Notes: a model not told the origin generated them from the letters alone. Numbered from the stretch's first letter, positions 7,989-19,759 are shown. The stretch is DNA of 61,932 nt from Oscillospiraceae bacterium (GCA_024404875.1 JAKSPK010000009.1:1-61932), one strand, 5' to 3'. Numbers and translations: made by a program.

Positions 7989-8105
7989 ATGACAGCAGTT
8001 AACAGCGCTGCCTGCATGGTCGATCCGGAAACGCCGTTCCGGACGGCAGCAATGCGGGATTTCGCTATCCTTTCGATCCGGGAGGTGGAATATGACACAG
8101 TATAA
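7989..8105 (+). CDS. Possible 38-residue leader peptide between csoR and copA
   Basis: An ATG nine bases after the csoR stop, preceded by GAGGGATC, opens 38 codons (beginning MTAVNSAACMVDPE) and ends 14 bases inside copA, so it would couple translation of the two genes. There are no homologues I recognise and only one cysteine, so a copper role is not evident. The stretch also contains a small hairpin (CCGGAA/TTCCGG). It may be merely an untranslated spacer. Confidence 0.25.
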   Translation: MTAVNSAACMVDPETPFRTAAMRDFAILSIREVEYDTV

Positions 8106-10608
8106 TGTGACCGGCATGAGCTGTGCGGCCTGCAGCGCACGGGTGGAAAAGGCTGTGAATGCAGTGCCGGGCGTGGAGAGCTGTGCAGTCAGTCTGCTGA
8201 CAAATTCAATGGGCGTGGAGGGAAGCGCTTCGCCCGACGCAATTATACAGGCGGTCACGAATGCAGGGTACGGGGCTTCGGTCAAGGGTACAGAAAAAAC
8301 GGCGGTGCCGGATTCGGATGTGCTGACTGATGCCGAAACACCGAAGCTTCTGCGCCGGCTGATCGTCTCAGCTGTGTTCCTGCTGATTTTGATGTATTTT
8401 TCTATGGGGCATTCGATGCTTGGTCTTCCGCTTCCGACGCTTTTTAACGGGAATCATATGGCTGTCGGATTGGTGCAGCTTTTGCTCACGGTGATCATTA
8501 TGGTCATCAATCAACGCTTTTTCGTCAGCGGATTCAAGGCATTTGTCAACCGCGCACCGAATATGGATTCGCTGGTCGCGCTCGGTTCGTCCGCGGCGTT
8601 TTTGTGGAGTGTCTGTGTGCTTTTTGATATGACGCACAGTGATGCGTCTGCCGCTGCGGAATTGATGCATCAATTATATTTTGAATCTGCTGCGATGATA
8701 CTTACGCTTATTACGGTTGGCAAAACGCTTGAAGCGCACGCCAAGGGCAAGACGACCGATGCATTGAAAGGCCTGATGCAGCTTGCGCCGAAAACGGCTG
8801 TTATTCTTGAAAACGGGACGGAACGCGAGATACCCGTTGAACAGGTGAAAGTCGGAATGCATTTTGCGGTACGGCCGGGTGCTCAGATACCGGTGGATGG
8901 TATCGTGATCTCCGGCAGCGGCGCGGTCAATGAATCTGCTCTGACCGGCGAAAGCATCCCGGCGGATAAGGCGGCAGGCGATCCTGTTTCTGCCGGCACG
9001 GTGAATCAATCCGGCTATCTTGAATGCGAAGCAACGAAAATCGGCGAAGATACGACACTTTCGCAAATTATCCGCATGGTCGGCGATGCCGCTGCGACCA
9101 AGGCACCGATTGCGAAAACTGCGGACAAGGTCTCCGGCATTTTCGTACCGGCTGTTATCGGCATTGCCGTTGTGACCTTTCTGATCTGGATATTCCTCGG
9201 CAAAGATGCAGGCTATGCGCTGGCGCGCGGCGTTTCTGTGCTGGTTATCAGCTGTCCGTGTGCGCTTGGCCTGGCAACGCCGGTCGCGATCATGGTTGGC
9301 AGCGGTGTTGGTGCGCGAAACGGCATTCTGTATAAGACGGCCGCATCGTTGGAGGAGACCGGCCGCATTCGGACAGTTGTGCTGGACAAGACTGGTACTG
9401 TGACTGAGGGAAAACCGCATATTACTGATGTGATCCCGGCGACAGGTGTGACTGCGGAGCAGCTCATTGAAGATGCGGCTGCGCTGGAGCAGTACAGCGA
9501 GCATCCGCTTGCGGGTGCTGTTTTGGAATATGCTTCCGCACAAGGGATTCGTCCTGCGGCGCTGACGGAGTTCCGGGCAATCGTCGGAAGCGGCGTTTCC
9601 GGAATGCAGGGCGATTCGCAGCTTTTGGCTTGCAGTCAGCAGGCAGCCGCAGCGGAGACTGATTTGCCGGAGAATATGATAACGGCTGCACAAAGTCTTG
9701 CAGAATCAGGCAAAACGCCCCTATTTTTCCTGCGGGACAAGAAACTGCGCGGTATTCTCGGCGCAGCGGATATCATCAAAACTGACAGCGCCGCCGCGAT
9801 TGCAGCGCTCAAGGAAATGGATATTCGCGTCATTATGCTGACCGGCGACAATGCCCGTACAGCAGAGGCAATCGGCAGAGAGGCAGGGGTTGACCGCGTG
9901 ATCGCGGAGGTTCTGCCGGACGGCAAGGAGCGTGTCATCCGCGAATTACAAGCGGAAGGCAAGGTGTGCATGGTTGGCGACGGCATCAATGATGCGCCTG
10001 CGCTGACGCGTGCGGAGATCGGTATGGCGATCGGCGCAGGAACTGATGTCGCGATAGACGCGGCGGATGTAGTTCTGATGCATAGCGGGCTGACAGATGC
10101 AGTCAATGCGGTGCAGCTGAGCCGGAAAACGCTGCGAAATATACATGAAAACTTGTTCTGGGCGTTCATCTATAATATCATCGGAATCCCTTTGGCGGCG
10201 GGTGTTCTGGTGCCGCTTGGCCTGACGCTGAACCCGATGTTCGGTGCGGCGGCCATGAGCCTGTCGAGCTTCTGTGTTGTGACAAACGCGCTCCGTCTGA
10301 ATCTGTTTAAGCCTGAGAAATCTGTGCAGACGCCGTCGGCGCCTGCTGCGGATATATTCGAAATCAACGAAACTGCGAAAGGAACGGTGAATCAAATGAC
10401 AAAGACGACACTGGAAATTAAGGGCATGATGTGCCCGCATTGCGAGGCGCATATGCGCAAGGCGCTGGAAGGCATGGAGGGCGTCCAGGTTTTGTCGGTG
10501 AGCCATGAGGCTGCAAATGCTGTCATTGAGACAGCAGCGCCGGTTGTGGAGGAAACTTTCCGCAAGGTTGTGGCTGATGCGGGGTATGAGCTGACCGGTA
10601 TTAAGTGA
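8092..10608 (+). CDS. copA: Copper-exporting P1B-type ATPase with C-terminal CopZ-like domain
   Basis: This 838-residue inner-membrane ATPase pumps Cu(I) out of the cytoplasm. An N-terminal heavy-metal domain (1-68, GMSCAAC) is followed by the membrane region, the actuator TGES at about 285, the copper-channel CPC at 388-390, the phosphorylated Asp432 in DKTGT, and GDGINDAP at about 629. Unusually, a second heavy-metal domain with GMMCPHC lies after the last membrane helices (769-838); its length and sequence match the free chaperone CopZ. An in-frame ATG at 10396 with GGTGA upstream could also release this domain on its own. The TGA stop overlaps the next gene's possible GTG. Confidence 0.95.
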   Translation: MTQYNVTGMSCAACSARVEKAVNAVPGVESCAVSLLTNSMGVEGSASPDAIIQAVTNAGYGASVKGTEKTAVPDSDVLTDAETPKLLRRLIVSAVFLLILMYFSMGHSMLGLPLPTLFNGNHMAVGLVQLLLTVIIMVINQRFFVSGFKAFVNRAPNMDSLVALGSSAAFLWSVCVLFDMTHSDASAAAELMHQLYFESAAMILTLITVGKTLEAHAKGKTTDALKGLMQLAPKTAVILENGTEREIPVEQVKVGMHFAVRPGAQIPVDGIVISGSGAVNESALTGESIPADKAAGDPVSAGTVNQSGYLECEATKIGEDTTLSQIIRMVGDAAATKAPIAKTADKVSGIFVPAVIGIAVVTFLIWIFLGKDAGYALARGVSVLVISCPCALGLATPVAIMVGSGVGARNGILYKTAASLEETGRIRTVVLDKTGTVTEGKPHITDVIPATGVTAEQLIEDAAALEQYSEHPLAGAVLEYASAQGIRPAALTEFRAIVGSGVSGMQGDSQLLACSQQAAAAETDLPENMITAAQSLAESGKTPLFFLRDKKLRGILGAADIIKTDSAAAIAALKEMDIRVIMLTGDNARTAEAIGREAGVDRVIAEVLPDGKERVIRELQAEGKVCMVGDGINDAPALTRAEIGMAIGAGTDVAIDAADVVLMHSGLTDAVNAVQLSRKTLRNIHENLFWAFIYNIIGIPLAAGVLVPLGLTLNPMFGAAAMSLSSFCVVTNALRLNLFKPEKSVQTPSAPAADIFEINETAKGTVNQMTKTTLEIKGMMCPHCEAHMRKALEGMEGVQVLSVSHEAANAVIETAAPVVEETFRKVVADAGYELTGIK

Positions 10609-10616
10609 GGGACGGA

Positions 10617-11159
10617 ATGGGTATGGATTTTTTTGAAGCATCGGCGGAGCGTTTCAGCTATCGCGGCAGCTATCTGCCGGACGCAGTACCGCGCAGCGAT
10701 CTGGAGCGCATCATGCAGGCGGGGCTTGATGCGCCGTCGGGATGCAATAAGCAGACGACCTCGCTGATCGCGGTGGATGATCCGGCGCTGCTTGCGCAGA
10801 TCTTTGCGATCATGGAAAAAACGCCATCGAAGAATGCGCCTGCCGCGGTCTGTGTGACCACAAAGCGCATTGTCGCATACAAGGACGGCTGGGGGAATGA
10901 GCGCTGCTATGGCGTGCAGGATTATTCTGCTGCGATCGAGAATATGCTGCTGGCGATCACGGCACTTGGTTATGCAAGCTGCTGGATCGAGGGCTATGTG
11001 ACCGATGCGGACGAGCAGGGAAAGCGGATTGCGGCGCTGCTCGGCGTGCCGGAGGAGGAATCGCTGATCTGTGTGCTGCCGATTGGCAGGGCGGCGGATC
11101 CGGCAAAACGCGTGCGGAAAAAGCCCTTTGAAGAGCGCACACATTTCAATCATTGGTAA
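10617..11159 (+). CDS. Nitroreductase family protein
   Basis: The 180-residue protein has the FMN-binding nitroreductase fold: an N-terminal RFSYRGSYLPDAVPRSDLERIMQAG, the APSGCNKQ segment that contacts FMN, and the central AIENMLLAITALGYASCWIEGY. These enzymes transfer electrons from NAD(P)H to nitro, quinone or similar substrates; the substrate here is unknown. The start at 10617 is preferred because GAGGGA ends six bases upstream; GTG 10605, overlapping the copA stop, is an alternative. Being in the copper operon suggests a redox stress role. Confidence 0.85.
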   Translation: MGMDFFEASAERFSYRGSYLPDAVPRSDLERIMQAGLDAPSGCNKQTTSLIAVDDPALLAQIFAIMEKTPSKNAPAAVCVTTKRIVAYKDGWGNERCYGVQDYSAAIENMLLAITALGYASCWIEGYVTDADEQGKRIAALLGVPEEESLICVLPIGRAADPAKRVRKKPFEERTHFNHW

Positions 11160-11163
11160 ACAA

Positions 11164-11198
11164 AAGCATCACCTGTTTTTTGCAGGTGATGCTTGTTT

Positions 11199-11199
<1 letters not shown>
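11164..11199. terminator. Bidirectional terminator between nitroreductase and ligA
   Basis: A 12-bp perfect stem (AAGCATCACCTG at 11164-11175 with 11183-11194) has a T-rich loop. T runs follow on both strands, so it can end both converging transcripts. Confidence 0.9.
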
Positions 11200-13668
<2,469 letters not shown>

Positions 13669-13681
13669 ATTCTACCTCATA

Positions 13682-13716
13682 AAAATGCGGGATGCCGGAG
13701 CCGTTCCGCATCCCGC
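13682..13716 (-). terminator. Terminator after the Cys-rich protein gene
   Basis: GCGGGATGC and GCATCCCGC form a 9-bp stem (13687-13695 with 13708-13716) with further internal pairing and are followed by ATTTTTAT on the minus strand. Confidence 0.82.
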
Positions 13717-13722
13717 TGGTTG

Positions 13723-14511
13723 TTACTGCACCGGCTGATAACCGGAAAAGCCGTCGTAACGCAGTGCTTCCTGCCGGATGCTGCCGTCTGCTGTCGGTGC
13801 GAATTCCTCTGTTGGAAAATTCAGGCGGCTGAACACCTCGCAGGGCGAATCAGTATTTTCCGCAGAGCAGGTTTTTGTTGGCACCTGATACGGATATGCT
13901 GCAACGGTCATCGTGACCGGCCGTGTCAGTTCTACGATCGAAAAGACACCGAGTGTCAGCACGACCGTTCTGCGCGGCGCAGGCGGGAAATAATTTTCCT
14001 GATCCTGCGGCGGGAGTAACGGCGGCATTGGCGGAAGCACGCAGATGCGCGTTTCCAGTGCGATTGGATCGACACACTGGCAGCTTGCGGTCGGCAGATT
14101 GACGACATCGCAGCATCTGTTGGTATCGCCTATGCGTGCTCCATTGCTGAAATAGGTCTTCGTGTTAGATTCGCTGCCGTAAAGAATCACGCTTTTCGAG
14201 GCACTGGCCATGCCGCACATGATGGCGGGTGCTTCGCAGGTGCGCGTATAGCAAAGCAGCTCTACGCCGAAGGTATAGGTGATATCGACGGTATAATACC
14301 CGCGGTTGAACGGGATCGGCTCGACGCTCATGCAGATATTGTCGATCGAAACGCAGCGCGTCTTGACGGATGTATACTGCGCGGGCAGCTCGCCGCATTC
14401 GAGCATCACCTGCAAATTTGTGATGCAGTCTTTGTCGCTGCAGCTGTCGAATACGCGGTCGAGCTTGACCGGCACGGCACTGATGCTGTCGGCATTCGGC
14501 AAATCATTCAT
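13723..14511 (-). CDS. Cysteine-rich protein of unknown function
   Basis: I do not recognise this 262-residue protein. It has about 15 cysteines scattered as pairs (SCSDKDC near 24-29, RCC near 132, CQC near 145), no signal peptide or membrane segment, and a proline-rich stretch (LPPMPPLLPPQ, about 158-168). High cysteine content without a secretion signal is common in spore coat and metal-binding proteins, but neither role is shown. It has GGAGGAATT before the ATG, lies in a 140-base gap after the histidine operon terminator and has its own terminator, so it is probably expressed alone. No clear SigA promoter was seen, which leaves a sporulation sigma factor possible. Confidence 0.7.
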   Translation of the reverse strand: MNDLPNADSISAVPVKLDRVFDSCSDKDCITNLQVMLECGELPAQYTSVKTRCVSIDNICMSVEPIPFNRGYYTVDITYTFGVELLCYTRTCEAPAIMCGMASASKSVILYGSESNTKTYFSNGARIGDTNRCCDVVNLPTASCQCVDPIALETRICVLPPMPPLLPPQDQENYFPPAPRRTVVLTLGVFSIVELTRPVTMTVAAYPYQVPTKTCSAENTDSPCEVFSRLNFPTEEFAPTADGSIRQEALRYDGFSGYQPVQ

Positions 14512-14640
14512 GTGAATTCCTCCCAGTCACAGATTTGGAGTTCCGCGATGCAGCATATCCGGATGCGATCAATCGGAATCCTCAATGCAATATATTCAGT
14601 ACAGGCGGAAAATGTGACTGTGCGGGAGGATTTTCGGAAG

Positions 14641-14673
14641 AAAAACGGGATCAGGTATTCTTATCGACCTGAT
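14641..14673 (-). terminator. Terminator of the histidine operon
   Basis: ATCAGGT (14667-14673 side) pairs with ACCTGAT (14650-14656 side), the hisE stop codon lying in the stem, followed by CCCGTTTTTCTT on the minus strand. Confidence 0.72.
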
Positions 14674-14989
14674 GGAACTGCTTGAGATTGCCGATCTTTT
14701 CATTGCGTTCCTCAAGCACTTTTTCTACATCTGCCCAGTCAAGTCCCTGATTGGCAGCCAGAACCATGACATGATAGAGCAGATCGTTGATCTCGTTTTT
14801 CAGTTCGTCATTATCGCCGTTCTTTGCGGCGATGACGGTCTCGGTGGCTTCCTCGCCGACCTTTTTGCAGATCTTGTCAACGCCCTTGCCGAACAGATAT
14901 GCAGTATAGGAATTCTCCTGCGCGGTACCAGCCTCAAATGCGGCCTTGCGCGCCTTTATGACTTCAAAAATCTCCTGATAAACGGTCAT
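14651..14989 (-). CDS. hisE: Phosphoribosyl-ATP pyrophosphatase
   Basis: HisE hydrolyses phosphoribosyl-ATP to phosphoribosyl-AMP in the second step of histidine synthesis. The 112-residue protein has the MazG-like helical core with [16 protein letters not shown] and [10 protein letters not shown]. Many bacteria fuse it to HisI; here it is separate, its ATG overlapping the hisI stop as ATGA. It is the last gene of the operon. Confidence 0.95.
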   Translation of the reverse strand: MTVYQEIFEVIKARKAAFEAGTAQENSYTAYLFGKGVDKICKKVGEEATETVIAAKNGDNDELKNEINDLLYHVMVLAANQGLDWADVEKVLEERNEKIGNLKQFHQVDKNT

Positions 14990-15339
14990 GCTTCATTCTC
15001 CTCATCGTTGTAGATTTCCTTGAAAAAGCAGCTGTATGCGCCGGTATGACAGGCAACGCCGGTCTGTCGGACATTGACGAGCAGTGTATCGTCATCGCAG
15101 TCCGCAAAGACCGAAATGACTTTCTGCAAATGGCCGGAGGTCGCGCCCTTGTTCCAGTATTCCTGCCGCGAGCGGCTCCAGAACCATGTATAGCCGGTCT
15201 CCAATGTGCGGCGCAGGCTCTCCTTGTTCATATAGGCGAGCATCAGCACGGTTTTTGTATCGACCTCATAGCAGATCGCGGGGATCAGCTCGCCCTTCTG
15301 AAAGAAGCGGTCAAGGTCATTCAGATCAACTTTTATCAT
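14986..15339 (-). CDS. hisI: Phosphoribosyl-AMP cyclohydrolase
   Basis: HisI opens the adenine ring of phosphoribosyl-AMP in the third histidine step. The 117-residue protein shows [15 protein letters not shown], the [16 protein letters not shown] motif, metal-binding DCDDD, and the zinc-ligand [18 protein letters not shown] precedes the ATG. It is separated from hisC by 178 bases, unlike the tight spacing elsewhere in the operon. Confidence 0.96.
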   Translation of the reverse strand: MIKVDLNDLDRFFQKGELIPAICYEVDTKTVLMLAYMNKESLRRTLETGYTWFWSRSRQEYWNKGATSGHLQKVISVFADCDDDTLLVNVRQTGVACHTGAYSCFFKEIYNDEENEA

Positions 15340-15517
15340 ATGTATTCTCCGATCATCTGATCAGTTCATCACAGCGGATATGCTGAAAGAGGCAGCCCGC
15401 TTGTTCGGGCGGTGCAGCGTTTGCTTCCAGATATCATGAAAAAAACGTGAAGCCTGATACAGTTGTTTTGCGGTCAAAATCGAGACCTAGATGATCTCAC
15501 TCCTTTGCAGACATTGC
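15340..15517 (-). other. hisC-hisI spacer with a 40-odd-codon open frame
   Basis: This 178-base gap interrupts an otherwise compact operon. On the minus strand it contains an open frame running into an ATGAACTGA end near 15364, without an ATG or usable ribosome site, so it may be a decayed gene fragment. A short mini-frame with AAGGAG overlaps the hisC end. No promoter or terminator is evident. Confidence 0.3.
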
Positions 15518-16567
15518 TTACGGCTGGAGGATATTCTCCAGCTCCGTGAGCAGGAGTGTATGCTCGCGGCGCGTACCTGCACAGATGCGCAGGCCGTTCG
15601 GGAAGCAGCGGACAGCAATGCCCGCCGTTTGCAGCTGTTCATAGATCTCACGGGCATAGGCAGTCTTGACAAACACGAAATTCGTGCGCGGCGGATAGAC
15701 CATTTCCAGCAGATCCGGATAGCGCTGCACCAGCTCATTGATTGCAGTATATAGCCGCTGCGTCTGCACGATGATCTCATCGCAGCAGTGGCGCAGGAGT
15801 GTCTGCTCGCGCAGGACGGCTGCGCAGATCTTCTGTGAGATCGCATCGCAGTTATATGGCGATTTTGCTGCGCGGAGCAGCGAGGTCTTGTATTTGTCCA
15901 TAACAGCGAAGCCCATTCTAGCGGCGGCAAGGCCGATCGCTTTGGAACAGGTGCGCAGTACGATCAGATTCTCATATTTGTTGACGAGATCCATGACGCT
16001 CTCGTCCCAGAAATCCATGTAGGCTTCATCGACGATGATGAGGCAGTTCGGCGCGGATTCGATCAGCCGGATGACATCGGTACGAGGCAGGCCGAGCGAG
16101 GTCGGGTTGCAGGGATTCGAGAACACGATCGCATTTGCCTGCTGACACGCAGCGATCAGCGCATCGGTGTCGATTTGCAGATTGCTCTTTTTCGGCACGG
16201 TGACGACCTCAATTTCCGAGAGCGTCGCATAAACGCCGTACATGGAGAAATCAGGCGAGACCGTGACGAGCTTCTGTCCCTTCTCCATGAAGGTTCCAAG
16301 CAGGAGCGTGATGATCTCATCAGAGCCGTTTCCGGCGGTGACGCAGTCCGGCAGAACATGATAATAGGCCGCGAATGCTTCGACGACCTCCGTCGCGATC
16401 GGATCGGGATAGCGGTTGAAGCTGATCTGTTCAATCTGATCTGCGATCTTGGATTTCAGCACGGAAGGCAGGTCGAAGTAGGATTCATTGGCATCGAGCC
16501 GGACGGCATAGCTGCCGGTGATCGGATCATATGCCTTGAGAGAAGTCAGTTTTTCGGGCAGCTGCAT
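15518..16567 (-). CDS. hisC: Histidinol-phosphate aminotransferase
   Basis: HisC is a pyridoxal phosphate enzyme that makes histidinol phosphate with glutamate as amino donor. The 349-residue fold-type I protein shows AGNGSDEIITLL for cofactor phosphate binding, SNPCNPTS, the aspartate in VDEAYMDF and the lysine in TCSKAIGLAAARMGF. Its ATG shares one base with the hisD stop (TAATG), and GAGGAGG lies in the end of hisD, so the two are coupled. Confidence 0.95.
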   Translation of the reverse strand: MQLPEKLTSLKAYDPITGSYAVRLDANESYFDLPSVLKSKIADQIEQISFNRYPDPIATEVVEAFAAYYHVLPDCVTAGNGSDEIITLLLGTFMEKGQKLVTVSPDFSMYGVYATLSEIEVVTVPKKSNLQIDTDALIAACQQANAIVFSNPCNPTSLGLPRTDVIRLIESAPNCLIIVDEAYMDFWDESVMDLVNKYENLIVLRTCSKAIGLAAARMGFAVMDKYKTSLLRAAKSPYNCDAISQKICAAVLREQTLLRHCCDEIIVQTQRLYTAINELVQRYPDLLEMVYPPRTNFVFVKTAYAREIYEQLQTAGIAVRCFPNGLRICAGTRREHTLLLTELENILQP

Positions 16568-17859
16568 TAGTTTTCCTCCTCAAAGCGGACGGCGATCGCA
16601 TTGGCGTGTGCTGTCAGACCTTCCTTATTCGCAACGAGAATGATATCATCCTTTGCTTCGCGGAGCGCTGCTTCTGTATAGTAGATATAACTGGAACGCT
16701 TGACAAAGCTGTAGACCGAGAGCGGCGAGAAGAATCTTGCAGTGCCGGAGGTCGGAAGAACATGGTTCGGGCCGGCGTAGTAATCGCCGAGCGGTTCGGA
16801 TGCATATGTGCCGAGAAATACGGAGCCTGCATTGTCGAGCTTTCCGATGTATTCCAGCGGGTTCTCCATGAGAACTTCGAGGTGTTCCGGTGCAACTTCA
16901 TTGGCCAGCTCGACGGCCTGTTCCGGTGTATCGCAGATCAGGATCGCGCCGAAATCGTCCAGCGAGGACTTGATGATATCGCGGCGGCTGAGATATGTCA
17001 TCTGCCGTTCGCATTCAGCAAGCGTTTCATTCGCAACGCGCTCCGAAGTAGTGACGAGGATCGAGGAAGCGAGCTTGTCGTGTTCAGCCTGCGACATAAG
17101 ATCCGCAGCGACATACTTCGGATTCGCGGTATCATCCGCCATGACCAGAACCTCGCTCGGTCCGGCGATCATGTCGATATCGACAACGCCGTAAAGCAGG
17201 CGCTTGGCCGTTGCGACGAAGATATTGCCGGGGCCGACGATCTTGTCAACGCGCGGGATGCTGTCGGTGCCGTAGGCGAGTGCAGCGACTGCCTGCGCAC
17301 CGCCCATGAGGAAGACACGGTCAACACCGCAGAGCGATGCCGCGACAAGGATATCCGGATTCGGCTTGCCGTCCTTGCCGGGGGGCGTTACCATGATGAG
17401 CTCCCGGACACCGGCGATTTTCGCAGGAATCGCGTTCATCAGAACGGAGCTGGGATAGGCAGCCGTGCCGCCGGGAACATAGAGACCGACGCGCTCCAGA
17501 CCGCGCAGGCGCTGGCCGAGAATGACACCGTCCTCGCGGGTATTGCAGAAGCCCTGTTCCTTCTGGCGGTTGTGGAAATCAGCGATATTCTCGATCGCAT
17601 TCAGCAGTGCCTCCACGAATTTCGGATCAGCGGCTTCCAGCGCATCGGAAATGGTATCGGCATCAACCTCGAACTGTTCGGGGCATTTGCCGTCAAATTT
17701 TTCGGTATAGGCGCGCACGGCGGCATCGCCCTTTGTGCGGACATCCTCAAGGATTGTCGTGACAGTCTCGACAACCTTCGGATCCGGTGCGGCACTTCTT
17801 GTGCGGAGCTGCGCAAAGAATGCAGCTTCGTCTTTTCCGTTGCAGCGAATGACTTGCAT
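16567..17859 (-). CDS. hisD: Histidinol dehydrogenase
   Basis: HisD oxidises histidinol to histidine in two NAD-dependent steps using a zinc site. At 430 residues it has the normal length, with VPGGTAAYPSSVLMNAIPA, KIVGPGNIFVATAKRLL, MIAGPSEVLV and the late NHVLPTSGTARF. The ribosome site GGGAGGAAAT precedes the ATG, 37 bases after hisG. Confidence 0.97.
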   Translation of the reverse strand: MQVIRCNGKDEAAFFAQLRTRSAAPDPKVVETVTTILEDVRTKGDAAVRAYTEKFDGKCPEQFEVDADTISDALEAADPKFVEALLNAIENIADFHNRQKEQGFCNTREDGVILGQRLRGLERVGLYVPGGTAAYPSSVLMNAIPAKIAGVRELIMVTPPGKDGKPNPDILVAASLCGVDRVFLMGGAQAVAALAYGTDSIPRVDKIVGPGNIFVATAKRLLYGVVDIDMIAGPSEVLVMADDTANPKYVAADLMSQAEHDKLASSILVTTSERVANETLAECERQMTYLSRRDIIKSSLDDFGAILICDTPEQAVELANEVAPEHLEVLMENPLEYIGKLDNAGSVFLGTYASEPLGDYYAGPNHVLPTSGTARFFSPLSVYSFVKRSSYIYYTEAALREAKDDIILVANKEGLTAHANAIAVRFEEEN

Positions 17860-17896
17860 TTTATTTCCTCCCTATTGGCTGAGATTATGTATCAGA

Positions 17897-18544
17897 TCAT
17901 TCAGATTCCTGTTTCTGAAAATACTGTTCGATCTTGCCGATCAACGCCTCCAGCTCCTGATGCCGGAGCTTCATGCTGACGGTATTCGCGATGAGTCTTG
18001 CAGAGATCGGGCAGACATCCTCATAGACTTCCAGACCGTTTTCCTTCAAGGTTGTACCGGTCTCGACGATATCCACAATACCGTCGGAAAGCTCCAGCAG
18101 AGGAGCCAGCTCGACAGAGCCCTCGATCTTGACGATATCAACATCCATGCTCTTGGCTTCAAAGAACCGGCGCGTGACATTCGGATATTTCGAGGCGATT
18201 GTCTTGACGCCGTATCCGCTGTAGAAATCGCAGCCCTTTTTGACAGCAAGGGCGAATTTGCAGCGTCCGAAACCGAGATCGAGCAGTTCATAGAATTTGC
18301 CCTGCATTTCGAGAATGGTATCCTTGCCGACGACGCCGAGATCACAGACGCCGTGCTCGACATAGGTGATGACATCATTGGCCTTTGCCAGCACAACCTC
18401 AATGCTGCCGTCGCCGACCGGAAGAATCAGCTTTCTGCCTTTTTCGCGGACAGCGGTGCAGTCAAGTCCGAGCTGCTCAAACATCCCGACAGTATCCTTT
18501 TCGAGACGCCCCTTTGTCAGTGCTATACGAATTGGTCTTTGCAT
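17897..18544 (-). CDS. hisG: ATP phosphoribosyltransferase, short catalytic subunit
   Basis: HisG joins ATP and PRPP, the first and controlled step of histidine synthesis. At 215 residues it lacks the C-terminal histidine-binding domain, as in the short form that needs HisZ. The signatures RIALTKGRLEKD and VDIVETGTTLKENGL (PRPP site) are present. It starts three bases after the hisZ stop, with AAGGAGG inside the hisZ end, so the two subunits are made together. Confidence 0.96.
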   Translation of the reverse strand: MQRPIRIALTKGRLEKDTVGMFEQLGLDCTAVREKGRKLILPVGDGSIEVVLAKANDVITYVEHGVCDLGVVGKDTILEMQGKFYELLDLGFGRCKFALAVKKGCDFYSGYGVKTIASKYPNVTRRFFEAKSMDVDIVKIEGSVELAPLLELSDGIVDIVETGTTLKENGLEVYEDVCPISARLIANTVSMKLRHQELEALIGKIEQYFQKQESE

Positions 18545-18547
18545 CGC

Positions 18548-19759
18548 TCAGTCCTCCTTTCCGTCTGCCGTCTGACCGGCCTTTGAGACTTCGATCGGCA
18601 GAACACGCTCAATGCCGTGTGCATCGGCATAGGCCTTTGCGCCTTCCAGTGTCTCCGAGAGCGAATGTTCTGCGATCAGCCCTTTCTTGCGGAGATTCTC
18701 GGCCGCTTCCACGGCATCCGCTTCGCATCCGGGCGCTGCCCAGATCAGGATATTGCTGATCTGCTGCGTATTGCTCTGATCCTGCTGCTTGCTGAGCACT
18801 TTAACGACTGCGTCAATATTGACGGCAAATCCGGTCGCGGGTACATCGTAGCCGAATTCGGCGATCAGACGGTTGTATCGTCCGCCGGAGAGGATCTCCT
18901 CGCCGTAGCCGGAAAGATAGCCGCGGAGGATCATGCCGGTATAATAATCGGTGCGGTGGATCATGCCGAGATCAACGGTGACGCGGGCTTTTCCGCTGAA
19001 CTGCACGACCGATTTCCAGAGCGAATGCAGATCTGCAAGGATCGCGGCAAAGCGTTCGCCCTTACAGAGCGCAGCCGCCTTTTCAAATACTTCCTCGCCG
19101 CCGAACAGACGGGGGAGCATCCGCAGTGCCTTTGCGGTATCGGACTGCGGGAGATCGCTGAGGATGTCGCTCAGGGCGGTATAATTCTTTGCTTCGATGG
19201 AGTCGCGAATGCGCTCCTTGACTGCTTCCGGTGCATCGAGCTGCTGCATCAGTTCACGGAAGAATGCAGCATTGCCAAGCTCCAGCGCATATTCTTCGCC
19301 GCAAACCTGCAAAGCGTCGATTGCCGCTGCAATTACCTCCAGATCGGCCATGCGCGAATCGGAGCCGATCAGCTCAATTCCTGCCTGCGAGATCTCGTCA
19401 TCGCGGCCTTTCAGCGTGGGTGAGACCGGATAGATATTTTGCTGATAGCAGAGACGGAGCGGGAGCGCCGCTCCGCGCAGACGCGTTGCGCAGACACGTG
19501 CGATCGGCACGGTATTGTCCGGCCGCAGCACCATGAGTCTGCCCTTATTGTCGGTCAGCTTATACATCTTCTCCATCGGGAAGGGCTGTGAATCGCGGTT
19601 GAATACATCATAGAATTCGAGCGTCGGGGTGATGATCTCGCTGTAGCCGCGGGATGTGAACAGTCCGAGCAGACGATTTTCGATCTGCCGCCGAAGCGTA
19701 CATTCTGAGAACAGCGCGTCGCGTGTGCCCTCCGGTGTGATCTTGTCATATTTGTTCAT
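18548..19759 (-). CDS. hisZ: ATP phosphoribosyltransferase regulatory subunit
   Basis: HisZ is a histidyl-tRNA synthetase paralogue without aminoacylation activity that activates short HisG and carries its histidine feedback site. The 403-residue protein keeps class II synthetase-like motifs (TPEGTRDALF, RPDNTVPIARV, LRLCYQQNIYP) but lacks the anticodon-binding domain. It is the first gene of the operon; AAGGAG lies upstream of the ATG. The catalytic histidine motifs of true HisRS are not convincing, favouring HisZ. Confidence 0.94.
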   Translation of the reverse strand: MNKYDKITPEGTRDALFSECTLRRQIENRLLGLFTSRGYSEIITPTLEFYDVFNRDSQPFPMEKMYKLTDNKGRLMVLRPDNTVPIARVCATRLRGAALPLRLCYQQNIYPVSPTLKGRDDEISQAGIELIGSDSRMADLEVIAAAIDALQVCGEEYALELGNAAFFRELMQQLDAPEAVKERIRDSIEAKNYTALSDILSDLPQSDTAKALRMLPRLFGGEEVFEKAAALCKGERFAAILADLHSLWKSVVQFSGKARVTVDLGMIHRTDYYTGMILRGYLSGYGEEILSGGRYNRLIAEFGYDVPATGFAVNIDAVVKVLSKQQDQSNTQQISNILIWAAPGCEADAVEAAENLRKKGLIAEHSLSETLEGAKAYADAHGIERVLPIEVSKAGQTADGKED

